A DNA stretch of 64,000 nt, from positions 70,096,123-70,160,122 of the forward strand of contig OZ022503.1 in the NCBI GenBank assembly GCA_963989385.1. Direction: 5' to 3'. The translations under genes and the position numbers were made by a program. Below are positions 54,106-64,000 of the stretch, in pieces. Origin of the DNA: Ctena decussata. Taxonomy: Eukaryota > Mollusca > Bivalvia > Lucinida > Lucinidae. Each line of letters starts with the position of its first letter. Positions within the stretch are counted from its first letter, which is position 1. The notes below the pieces were generated by a model, which saw only the letters and a list, made by a program, of their open reading frames with translations, had not been told where the DNA came from and ran no database searches.

Positions 54106-55440
54106 TACTGAAAATGGACAAAATATAAAGAAAGCCAGGGCAACAGATGCTTGATGTAAATCGAAAACCAAAATGTCAACAGTAAATTGAATAGATGTGC
54201 CATAGATATAGGTATAATGGAATAAGGATTATATTTTACCGCTTATTGTACAGAGGGCAACATGTGTATAAGGAAAATAAAGACATAAAAGTTAATGAAC
54301 CAGTGGGATAGGAAGCTGGACATGACCGTACGATCGTAATAAACAGTATGTATACAAGACAACAGTTTTCCTTATTAATAACGAAAAAATGAAATGGAGG
54401 TAATATAACAATTCATATACACTATTTGGATATATATACGTGTGATTTTGAAAAAAAGAGAGAGAAAAACTTGCACCTAAACTAATCACAGAATAGGGGA
54501 ATACCTCACTCCTTAAATGATCTGGCCGCTAAATCACAAAAAAATGGTTTGATAATTAATTATATAAGAAAATGATAATGAAAATAATTTCACATTCAAT
54601 AGCGCATTGGGTATGCATAGCATGAAGTCACAGTCCCACTGCCACAGAACCCGGGGTTCGTATTGGGCATATTTTGGTGTCAATAAGCCAACTTGAAAGC
54701 CCCATCGGCAATCATAACGGACGTGATCTCCTTCATGCTTACAATAGGATATGGCCATATAAAATCGATTAAAGCTCTCCCAGTAATTTATAACTGACCG
54801 TGCCAAGGCGGTGCTTCTGTTATGGTTGCAATTTTACATAAACAGAATGTCCTTTCATTATCAACTCAATTCATGAATACATGGAAACATGAGGAAAACA
54901 TATACAGTATAGAAATGAAGGCTCAATAATATACAGTATACAAATGAGAGAGATGTCATTCTAATCGTATGAATATAGAAGGTAGAACAAAGAAAATATC
55001 GTAGTGACTATCTTTCTATGTAAGAGTTTCCCAATGCGGGTTACTTATTCATGTTTATTTATCTTCTGAATGTGTTGTCAAAAATGAAAAAAGTCCTTAG
55101 TTGTACAAGGAGGACACAAATTTGCGCATCAGTCGCTCCATTTTAATGTAATTTTCAAACATAGCAAGACAGACACATATAAATATATAATGTGCTATTC
55201 GTTGGGATATTTTTGATATCACAACAAAGTGAGTAGTAATAGTAAAGACTTTGGCAAGGAAATATTTGCTGCTGCGTTCACAGAATCAAACAATATTCGT
55301 CAAAAATACCTGAACAAATCCCCTTTGTCCGTGTGAACGGCCTACCATGCCACATTTTCTTTGTTATATATACTTTGTTCAAAATCAAATGGATTTGATT
55401 ATGAGCAAAGTTTTTTTGTGTTCATCTCCATTGCTAGCTT
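54106..55440. other. Unassigned, with a family F-like block
   Basis: 54770-54840 (CTCCCAGTAATTTATAACTG, GGCGGTGCTTCTGTTATGG) is a family F block. The rest is AT-rich with no motif. Confidence 0.45.
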
Positions 55441-55445
55441 CTTTG

Positions 55446-56458
55446 TTACATTTTCTGTGGCAATTTTCCTGTTCACACGGACAAATTTTGTTTGTCATTT
55501 ATACCTTATCATATAAAATTGGCAATGAAAATGTGGCGCATTTTTTCACTCACACGAGCAAATTTTTTTATGCCAAACCTACTTTGTCACAGAAACTTTG
55601 GTCGTGTGCACTAAGCTTTTAAATGTTTCGTGTGACGTTTCGGTTTAAGATGAACCCAGGGCGAGGATAATGGCCCTGTAAAATAGATTTAAGCCCACCC
55701 CCACCCCAGTAATTTATTGCTTCCTATTCCAAAGCGTTGCTTCTGCTGTGGGTTGTTACTATTATTGTCGCCGTTTGTCAGCTTTCTATACGTCGTAGAG
55801 TTTTTGTACTTTATTTAGAATAGCCTCGCTGCCACTGGCCGGGAAAGAGCTGACCTCCTGGTTTTTCGCTTGTCTTGTTTTGCTATGTGCCTTCTTTCTC
55901 TTTTAATTTTTGCTTTCCAATGTGTGTTTAACGCTTGTGTTGATTCCTGATCGTTGCCTTTTCATCTGCTTAATAGCAATACTCTATAATGAAATCTTTT
56001 TATTTTTATTTTTTTCAAATTTGTTGTTTACATGCCATCTAGACCGTGCATTTAATCCAAATGGAAAATATGGTGTTTTGTTGGTAAATTACCAGCAAAA
56101 CACCATATTTTTCAATTTGGAATAAATGCACTGTCTAAAAGGCATATTAACAACACAAATGTGAAAAAAAATCATTATAGAATATTGCTGCCTAAAAGAG
56201 ATTATTTATTATGAAAATGTTTAATTTTGTTTTATTTATGTTCAGAAGAAGGCGGTAAATATGTATTTTATGTGCAACAGCTTTTCTGGTTACGGAAAAT
56301 GCACTCATATTGTGTTTTTGTCAGTAGTGTTTGTTGTTGGTACTATTTCCATGCATGTCATTGGGCTATTTATGGCAATCAAAAACCAGCTAGGTCCTTT
56401 GCCAAATGAAAGAGCACCTTAAAGCATATCAGGGCGGTCTGGTAACAGCCGTCCCTGT
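55446..56458 (+). repeat. Family F repeat, long copy 1 (~1.0 kb)
   Basis: Collinear with 62909-63920 from TTACATTTTCTGTGGCAAT to CAGCCGTxCCTGTTC, at high similarity with small indels. It includes the block CCCAGTAATTTATTGCTTCC, the GCCGGGAAAGAGCTG block, a palindrome at 56017-56161 and a tail region. Frames in it (55347-55622, 55910-56125, 56227-56409) change between copies, so the repeat is probably non-coding. Confidence 0.88.
56017..56161. repeat. Palindrome inside family F copy 1
   Basis: TTGTTGTTTACATGCCATCT through AAATATGGTGTTTTGTTGG pairs with CCAGCAAAACACCATATTTT through AGGCATATTAACAACA, around TAAATTA; arms ~65 bp. Confidence 0.82.
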
Positions 56459-57090
56459 TCGATTTAATGTAATTTATATTTGTTTGAAATTTTTTACAGT
56501 TTGAAAGTAAGCGGTTAAAATGGGTTTTAGACTTGGGGCGTTTATTAGAAATAACTTGGTACTGTATTATGTGACTTTGTGAAGTGGCGAAGCATGTTTG
56601 TAAGATATGTTCAGATTGTTAGCAGTAAGGTCTCGTGATTTTGTTAATAGCACGAAGTCTCGTGGTTTTCGCTGAGAAGCGAGTATATGTCAAAGCGTGA
56701 ATTAGTGATTCGTCATTCGAGCCAAAGACAGCGTTGAGTAAGGATAGACATTGAGCGACGTGGAAGTATTTGTCAGCGCTAGTGCATGCGGCAGGCGGGA
56801 TTCTTCTCTCGAGTTAATTTCTCGTTTGGAAGGCGTCAGATTTTGCAGTCTACAATTAGCAGAACATTTGATAAGTATTTATGCTCCTTTTATTTTACAG
56901 TTTTGTTGCAAGCCGTGATAGAGCAAAAGGAGAAATTTCTATGGAAATGTCCGTTTATTTCAGATTAACATAATCTACTTGAGAGATGTAGATATTGTTC
57001 AGACTGTTTAGCAAGAATCGCCTGATCTGGTTATCGTATTATCCGTCGGTTACTTTAGTTATGTTTTGTATACATTTCAGTTTCTATCAT

Positions 57091-57170
57091 TGTGCGAATT
57101 CGCAGTCGGTAGGGCACCCGACTTTCAGCCAGAGGTCCTGGGTTCTATGTCCTATATGGTTATTTATTCC
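57091..57170 (+). mobile_element. tRNA-like SINE head fragment (plus strand)
   Basis: CGCAGTCGGTAGGGCACCCG (A-box region) and CCAGAGGTCCTGGGTTCTAT (worn B box) correspond to the SINE-A head. No SINE-A body follows, so it is a truncated copy or a different SINE with a similar head. Confidence 0.55.
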
Positions 57171-57474
57171 TGCTGTCCATATAGGGACTGAAATTTATGC
57201 TTCATAGGTTTCTACGGCACACTATTATCAATGTGTGTATAATTAGTTAGCACTTCATCTCTTCCACTAAGGGGTGGCGGTGCAGTAACGCGAACTACTC
57301 TAAAGCTTTCAGAGCAGGTTGATCGTTAACGCTTTGCTTAGCATTCTTTTGCTAGCGTTTCTTTTAATTTTCTAGATTGTGTCCCATTTATGACTGTGTT
57401 TTTGGTATCATAGGTATTTATTATGTTATAACGTTTAATTCGGTTCCGTTTCTCATTCGAATTTCCTTATGGTG

Positions 57475-57870
57475 GTTTGGAAAGGTATTGAAGTTTCTGT
57501 AGATTTTGTGTTTCTATGTATTTACAGAGGCGGGAAAAATGCTGTTAGTTTTTCAAATGTTTAAACTGTGATTTACTGTAAGGCCAATCTTTAAAGTTGT
57601 TTTAGTACATGTACTCACAGGCTACATATATGGATGGATTTGGACGGACACACGGCGCCAAGTGTGTGCAACTATGGTTACTTACCGTTGAGCCACTTGG
57701 GGAACGTCGATAGGAGAATTGAACTGAACCGAACTGAAATATGGATGGACACTTGTTGCCTCGCACTGCGGTCATAGATACGTCCAGCTACGGTGCTGTT
57801 CAAACACTGTTACGAAAATTGTAACACAAAACAGAGGCTATACATTGTGTTTTTACCATTTTTATTTATG
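57475..57870 (+). repeat. 396 bp tandem duplication, copy 1
   Basis: GTTTGGAAAGGTATTGAAG to CTATACATTGTGTTTTTACC. Contains the inverse pair CCAAGTG.../...CACTTGG (57659, 57700). Confidence 0.88.
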
Positions 57871-58262
57871 GTTTGGAAAGGTATTGAATTTTCTGTAGAT
57901 TATGTGTTTCTCTGTGTTTACAGAGGCGGGAAAAATGCCGTTAGGTTTTCAAATGTTTAAACTGTGATTTACTGTAAGGCCAATCTTTAAAGTTGTTTTA
58001 GTACATGTACTCTCAGGCTATATATATGGATGGATTTGGACGGACACACGGCACCAAGTGTGTGCATCTATGGTTACGTACCGTTGAGCCACTTGGGGAA
58101 CGTCGATAGAATTGAACTGAACTGAACTGAAATATGGATGGACGCTTGTTGCCTCGCACTGCGTTCATGGATACTTTCAGCTGAGGTGCTGTTGAAACAT
58201 TGTTACGAAAATTGTAACACAAAACAGCGGCTATACATTGTATTTTTATCATTTTATTAAAG
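57871..58262 (+). repeat. 396 bp tandem duplication, copy 2
   Basis: Matches copy 1 with ~5-8% differences by eye and minor indels (GTCGATAGGAGAATT to GTCGATAGAATT). A partial third occurrence of the unit end (CCTATACATTGTATTTTTACC) follows at 58538. Confidence 0.88.
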
Positions 58263-58529
58263 TTCATAATCTTGAAAGTAGGTTTTTCTGATTGCCTATT
58301 CGTTTCTAAAGTACTATCCGTGGCAAAATGTCTAAAAACTAATCGTTAGAGAAACTGAGAAAGCGGTTCAACATACATGTTTGATTGCTATGCATATGTT
58401 GTCTTACGCTAAGTAAAAAGTAAAGGGGAATAGATTTAATTGTTCCACAAAATGTAATCGTCCTCTTCTGGTTTCCCGTCCAGTAATGTTGATAGTTATC
58501 AGAATATAGGCGGTATAGTGAATAGGTTT

Positions 58530-58740
58530 CCATACCTATACATTGTATTTTTACCATTTATTCATGTTTATGGAGTCGAAAGTAGGTCATTTTATTATAT
58601 TAAAGTTTGCTAATCGCGGTCGTTTACCATGGCGAATTCTGTAGTTAGAAGCTTGTAGCGATGCCTCATGATAAAATATTTCATCACTGATAGACCAGTG
58701 GGGCTTTTAAGTGAGTATTAATACTTTGTATGTTTAGAGG
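58530..58740 (+). repeat. Partial third unit and dispersed repeat
   Basis: 58538-58620 repeats the tail of the 396 bp unit (TGTATTTTTACCATTTATT, GAAAGTAGGT); 58645-58735 matches 43755-43860. Confidence 0.6.
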
Positions 58741-59128
58741 CTGTGAAACAAGGTCGTCTTCAGCGTAACTTCAAGATAGTTATTACATAAATTCATACCA
58801 GTAATTAAGCAACTGGGGTTTTTCGGCACGAGGGTCATTTATTGTCTGTGTATCTGACTTAATATGATATATTTCATGTATGTTTTATTAGGTCGATAAT
58901 GTCCTATCGACATTTTTGACTTTTAGTCGGCTTCGAGTCTTTTTGTCAGTAGGTATTGGCTTCTAGTAATTGCTAGAGGTGCTGTAAGAAGATTGACAAT
59001 TAAAAAAAAACAAAAAAAAAAACAGTGCAAATTGGAATGGAAGCCATATATCTGGTTTATCACGCTTTGTAAATAGCTTTTGATATTGAATGTCTTATTT
59101 TGTCTGTAATTTATGCAGGGGAGTGTAA

Positions 59129-59136
59129 AAAATAAA

Positions 59137-59167
<31 letters not shown>

Positions 59168-59175
59168 TAATAATT
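59129..59175 (+). repeat. (AAATA)n/(AAT)n microsatellite
   Basis: AAATAAATAAATAAATAAAT passing into eight or nine AAT units. Confidence 0.93.
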
Positions 59176-60257
59176 GCTCTTCCAATGCATTCAAAGTTTC
59201 ATCCCTTTGTTTAATTTTTTAAGTTTCAAAAGATATGAACCATTACAGCCGTTTTTGCAACGGGGTCACAACCTCGCTTCAATTTGTGTATTGTTTTTAA
59301 ATAAAGGACGAGGAAATTTATAGACACAAGCGAGAAATTCTGGCCATAAATTAATAGTACTTTATTCAATTAATTGCTTTGTATTGGATTTTAATATTTT
59401 CACGTTATGTTTATCACGTCTATATTGGTAACTAAGGATGTATATTTTGTTAAACGCTGTTAGTAGTTTCAAACAATGTGATGGTTAACATATCGGCATC
59501 AGCAGTTTTTTCAAATTCTTGTTGGGAAAAGTTTATTTTTCTCAATTAATGAGAATTTAAGAATACAATTAATAATTACCTTTTCGAGACGAGTGATCGT
59601 TGATAGGCCTTGTCAGTTTATTGTGACAGATTCAGTTAAGTTTTGACTTTGATAATGATGACAGAACTCATACTTAATTTTCAAAAAGACAGCTTTTGTT
59701 AAGTTTCTTTAAATAAGTAGGAAAGGTTGTGTTAACGCTTTTTAATGTCGATGACATTGTACGCTTGTTTACTTTTAACATGACTGAGCTGTTATTGATG
59801 ATCGCTGAGTTGTAAGATTTTCTGAAAAGTTTTGCTTTTATAATAGTATTCTAAACTAGTGTTTTTACGCCAAAAAAATTATTTTATGAGCGATTTTAGC
59901 TGAGTTATCAAATAAATTTCCTCGACTTTAGAATGTGGTCTCCACTATGCGCTGTATTATATATTAGTCATATGTGAGGAGTTTCCTGATATGCCTGATA
60001 ACCATTTATGCCTTTTGGCATAAGCGTGGGGGATAAATCAAGGTAAGCATGTGTTTGTGAACTGATTTTACATTTTGTTCATTACGATAAGAGGAGTTCA
60101 AATGATATTGGAATCATGGCGTTCAGGCCTTTATAGGGGTATGTAATTATGTTTGGAAGCCATTGTTGGCTGTGAGTAACCAAGGTTGGGCGTATCAAGC
60201 AGAGATTTGGAAAATTGGTTGACAGGTACGGAGCCAAAGTTGGCGGAGCTTTGATTT

Positions 60258-60420
60258 GAAATGCTCCAAAGTAGGCGTATCAGGCAGTGCTTTGGAAGGT
60301 TGGCTGACAGGAAATGCTCCAAAGTAGGCGTATCAGGCAGTGCTTTGGAAGGTTGGTTGACAGGAAATGATCCAAAGTAGGCTTACGAGGCAGTGCTTTA
60401 CATGTTTGTTTGATATAAAA
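60258..60420 (+). repeat. 53 bp minisatellite, about three units
   Basis: GAAATGCTCCAAAGTAGGCG starts at 60258 and 60311 and, with one change, 60364. Units 1 and 2 differ at about one base. Weaker relatives of the unit extend from about 60140 to 60455 (GCTTTGGA words). Confidence 0.9.
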
Positions 60421-62127
60421 TGATTCAAATTGGCTTTTCAGCCAGAGCTTTGGATGCATTATTTTATGGGGTGCATCGCATCATTCGTGACTGAAGTTTG
60501 ACTACGTCGTTACCGAGTTTGTAGATGTCAAGAACCTTCATATTGACAAATCTGGCTTAATAGAAATGTAGATTAACTGTAGAAAATTTACATTCCATTG
60601 AATGCATTAATGACTTATGTCCTTGTTTTTCATTACAAAAACCATTTCGCAGAAACTCAAATGACCTATTAATACAATTGGTATCATATTTTAAGATTAA
60701 TATTTGTGAAAAGCAAGAAATGACGACGACAGTATTCATTTACATTTTCAATTTCGATATGGTTTTTTAGTTCAAATTACATTTAACTGAAACTCTGTTT
60801 CTGAACTTTCACATGGATTTAGATATGATTTTATATTATTTAAAGAAATTAGAAAAAATTTACTTAAAAAAATATTTATATGCTTCTAAAATTAAATGTC
60901 TATAAGTCTGGATTTTAAAATGTGACCTACTTAATGTTAAGTTTTAACCAGCTCGTGTTGTATACAGATACATCGATCTACTAAGGGTTGGAAGATATTG
61001 CTTCGAATTGCCAATGTATACTTTAAGGTCTTTTTCTGAGATTTTAAGAATTCAACAATTTAAGTTCAGGTATAAAGTTTTTTTGAGGAGCTAGGGCTGA
61101 GGTTATGGTTGAAAAGACTAGGATGTATAGAGAAGTAACGCGTACGTAACGCAGTGCGGGAGATAATAGATATACAGAAAAGGATAGTGAATTCGTATCG
61201 CAGTACTGTTTGAGTTAAAGTTGATCGGAGAATGAAATTGCGTATGTATAGTCGTATTGGTGGTAAAAGTTGACTTGAAGGAAAGCGGATACTTACAGGA
61301 GTACTGTTGGTATTAGTTGATCAGAGGAGTAAAGTGAGTATGTATATCAGTACCGGTTGTTAAAGTAGACCGGAGAAGGAAGATGAGTACTAGGGTACAA
61401 TTTTGACCCGAGATGGAGTACTGGTGCTTAAAAAGAGCGCATATATTTATAGCATTATCGATGTTTAAAGAATATGCGTACAGTACATATAGCAATTTTT
61501 GCGGTAAAATTTTCTGAAGATTTTTTCGAAGTATTTATCTGCGTTAAACATTTTTAAGTAATTTGTGTACTTCGATTTAAGTCATTCATACAGATTATAT
61601 ATTTTTGGTCATACTGGAAATTGTGAAAATCGTCGTATAAATAAAGAAAATTTACAAAAATACATATAAAGAAACGGGTATTCTCAAAGTGGTTTGGTTT
61701 GCATAGCTGAGGGTCTGGCGGAGCGACTGTTTGTACGATATAGTGAAGGTAACTTGAACAGTCAAAAGATAGTTATTTCATGTTAGCATCAAGCAAAGAA
61801 TGTACTTTCAAGTATTAGATTACGAGTTTGTTCTTTAGATCGAAGTGAAAAATATTATTAGCCGCCCGTTCTTTGTTATTCGAACAGTTGTCTGTTGGCA
61901 TTTCCTAAAATGATGTTTGTTATTTCTGGTGTGCAAGAGGTGTTAAGACTTTTTGCAGCTGAGTTGTTCTGAAAATGCATTTGCGTTGGGAATTTACGAA
62001 GCTGTATTAAGTTTTGATTCTGTAAAGTAGTAAGTCAGCAGAGTGCGTTGGTCGAGGTTGTTAAAATATTTCAATAAAATATAAATGAGTTATGTTCGGT
62101 TGAGACATGGTCGAATTAGAACATAAA

Positions 62128-62230
62128 TATCTGTTAAATCTAAGAAATCTATACACAGAAAATCGAAGACTCTTCTCAGACTTCGGGGATGCACTGACTA
62201 ATCTGAGTATTTGCCGTTTGCACATGACGT
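62128..62230 (+). repeat. Repeat shared with the window end (63926-64000)
   Basis: TTAAATCTAAGAAATCTATA, CACAGAAAATCGAAGACTC and GGGGATGCACTGACTAATC recur at 63926-64000 with few changes. The GACTC/CAGACT and CTAATCTGAG words look like a worn family A hairpin. Confidence 0.8.
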
Positions 62231-62509
62231 AAAGTGCCATTTCTTGCCACATTTGGGTTATTTTAAAAGACAAAACTGAAACTCTGTCTTTGCCTGCTGT
62301 TTCACTGTTCATATCAAGATCTCATTAAAGGCATCAAGTACTGGGTTTTAACAGCTTAATACAGAAATATTAGATGCTTGCATTGATAAAAACTGATAAA
62401 TCTTAATAGAAAATGGATTTTTTGCCAGATGAAATATTTTAATGTAGGCTATGCAAGTCGCGTTCTACATTCTGGTTTACCTTAACGCACGTACACTTGC
62501 GATGACATA

Positions 62510-62747
62510 TGAGCCGCGACACGACAAAACCAACATAGTGGTTGTGCGCAAAGCGAAGACTCAGATCAGCCTGGGCGTCCGCCCAGTCTGATCAGAGCCT
62601 TCGCTGTCCGCATGATAGTAGATTAGATCCTTAGCTACCCTTTTAGCGCTTAGCGATGGGTCTGAGCAGACTGGGCGGATGCCTAGGCTGATCTAAGTCT
62701 GCACTGGCCGCACGACTACTCTGTTGGTTTTCTCGTGTCGCGGCTCA
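62510..62747. mobile_element. Family A MITE, full length
   Basis: Complete termini TGAGCCGCGACACGACAAAA and TCTCGTGTCGCGGCTCA, and two complete inner hairpins (GGGCGTCCGCCCAGTCTGATC and GACTGGGCGGATGCCTAGGC). Confidence 0.93.
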
Positions 62748-62908
62748 CAAACGGGTGAACCGGCACACATTTTAGAAAAGCTGTCAACACTAACATCTGG
62801 GATACTGACGGGAAGGCTAGCATACAGTTTTAACACGACCGTATCCTTTCTACTATTGTAGCGTATCTTTACATGCATTATATTGCTGACAATACCTTTT
62901 CAAATAAT

Positions 62909-63920
62909 GTTACATTTTCTGTGGCAATATTTCTGTTCACACGGACAAATTTTGTTTGTCATTTATACCTTACCATATAAAATTGGCAATGAAAATGTGG
63001 CGTATTTTTTCATTCACACGAGCAAATTTTTTTATGCCAAACCTACTTTGTCACAGAAACTTTGCTCGTTTTGAACGAAGCTTTTAAATATTTCGTGTGA
63101 CGTTTCGGTTTAAGATGAACTCAGAGCAGGATTATGGCCCAGTAAAATCGATGTAAGCCCACCCCCACCCCAGTAATTTATTGCTTCCCATTCCAAATCG
63201 TTGCTTCTGATGTGGTTTGTTACTATTATTGTCGTCGTTTGTCAGCTTTCTATACGTCGTAGACTTTTTGTACATTATTTAGAATAGCCTCGCTGCCATT
63301 GGCCGGGAAAGAGCTGGCCTCTTGGTTTTTCGCTTGTCTTGTTTTACTATGTGCCTTCTTCCTCTTTTATTTTTTGCTCTCCAATGTGGTGTTTCACTAA
63401 TGTGTTGATTCCTGATCGTTGCCGTTTCATCTGCTTAATAGCAATACTCTATAATGATTTTTTTTTTTTCGAATTTGTTGTTTACATGCCATCTAGACCG
63501 TGCATTTAATCCAAATGGAAAAATATGGTGTTTTGCTGGTAAATTACCAGCAAAACACCTTATTTTTCAATTTGGAATAAATGCACTGTCTAAAAGGCAC
63601 ATTAACAACACAAATGTGAAAAAATCATTATAGAATATGGCTGCCTAAAAGAGATTATTTACTATGAAAATGTTTAATTTTGTTTTGTTTATGTTCAGAT
63701 GAAAGCGGTAAATATGTATTATATGTGCAACAGCTTTTCTGGTTACGGAAAATGCACTCAAATTGTGTTTTGTCAGTAGTGTTTGTTGTTGGTACTATTG
63801 TCGTGCACGCCATTGGGCTATTTATGGCAATCACAAACCATCTAGGTCCTTTGCCAAATGACAGAGTACCTTAAAGCATACCAGGGCGGTCTGGTAACAG
63901 CCGTACCTGTTCAATTTAAC
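62909..63920 (+). repeat. Family F repeat, long copy 2 (~1.0 kb)
   Basis: See 55446-56458. In this copy the palindrome (63471-63615) is also kept. Immediately after its end the sequence of 62128 begins again. Confidence 0.88.
63471..63615. repeat. Palindrome inside family F copy 2
   Basis: Same arms as 56017-56161; the right arm has CACCTTATTTTT in place of CACCATATTTTT. Confidence 0.82.
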
Positions 63921-63925
63921 CATAC

Positions 63926-64000
63926 GTTAAATCTGAGAAATCTATACACAGAAAATCGAAGACTCTCCTCAGACTGCGGGGATGCACTGACTAATCTGAG
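63926..64000 (+). repeat. Start of a repeat copy cut by the window end
   Basis: Matches 62128-62202, suggesting that the ~1.8 kb block 62128-63925 may repeat beyond the window. Confidence 0.75.

Larger units (their letters stand above)
58741..62125. other. Long stretch without genes
   Basis: T-rich on this strand. Simple repeats: (A)n near 59003-59022 and (AAATA)n-(AAT)n at 59129-59175. A 53 bp minisatellite lies at 60258-60420. No other recognised content; frames here are 60-63 codons without motifs. Confidence 0.5.

Noticed and set aside
55347..55622. 91-codon frame in family F copy 1
   Set aside because: A related frame exists at 62883-63074 but is shorter with a different start and end; differences between copies look neutral.
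1..64000. CRISPR array
   Set aside because: Direct repeats here are tandem units or microsatellites without regular spacers, and the sequence is eukaryotic in character.

Overview
The window looks like about 64 kb of AT-rich, repeat-crowded animal DNA. A bivalve mollusc is my best guess, from the density of palindromic MITEs, tRNA-derived SINEs with a (TTGG)n/(CCAA)n tail, an RTE-type LINE relic and a compact type I hammerhead ribozyme of the kind reported from bivalve retroelements. That is an inference; no host gene is present to confirm it. I found no convincing host protein gene, rRNA or true tRNA gene. The longest open frame is 143 codons, and the longer frames mostly lie in inverted repeats or look like chance. 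The window is best read as intergenic or intronic DNA built from nested mobile elements.

Layout. 1-11 kb: copies of an abundant ~235 bp palindromic MITE (family A), two TTAA-bounded piggyBac-like MITEs (family C), a 223 bp near-perfect palindrome (family D) and a 390 bp palindrome. 12-13.1 kb: three closely related copies of a tRNA-derived SINE (SINE-A). One sits in a palindromic MITE with a 12 bp target duplication; the other two form a head-to-tail unit sharing one 12 bp target duplication, inside the tRNA-like head of a second SINE (SINE-B). 14.6-16.5 kb: three tandem copies of a ~630-650 bp unit. 18.5-20.6 kb: a perfect 571 bp tandem duplication beside an old diverged copy. 22-22.9 kb: a deleted mariner-like element. 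23-29 kb: several long perfect hairpins.

30.5-36.2 kb: the largest structure, a 5.6 kb element flanked by TTAA with ~650 bp terminal inverted repeats. Its core holds family A MITEs, a SINE relic, a 705 bp CACTGTAAAAA-ended element, a second element with similar ends, and one coding fragment resembling a Mutator-like transposase domain. 37-46 kb: hairpins, microsatellites and a 3' LINE relic at 46.2-46.75 kb. 47.3-49.1 kb: palindromic elements and the hammerhead ribozyme (48297-48340, + strand). 49.9-50.5 kb: a frameshifted RTE-type reverse transcriptase relic (- strand). 55.4-56.5 and 62.9-63.9 kb: two ~1 kb copies of one dispersed repeat with a palindrome in it. 57.5-58.3 kb: a 396 bp tandem duplication. 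60.25-60.45 kb: a 53 bp minisatellite.

The elements do not form a pathway; they are layers of insertion. The observations most worth following are the hammerhead ribozyme, the TTAA foldback element with its Mutator-like fragment, and a short palindromic core that recurs inside MITE families with different ends.
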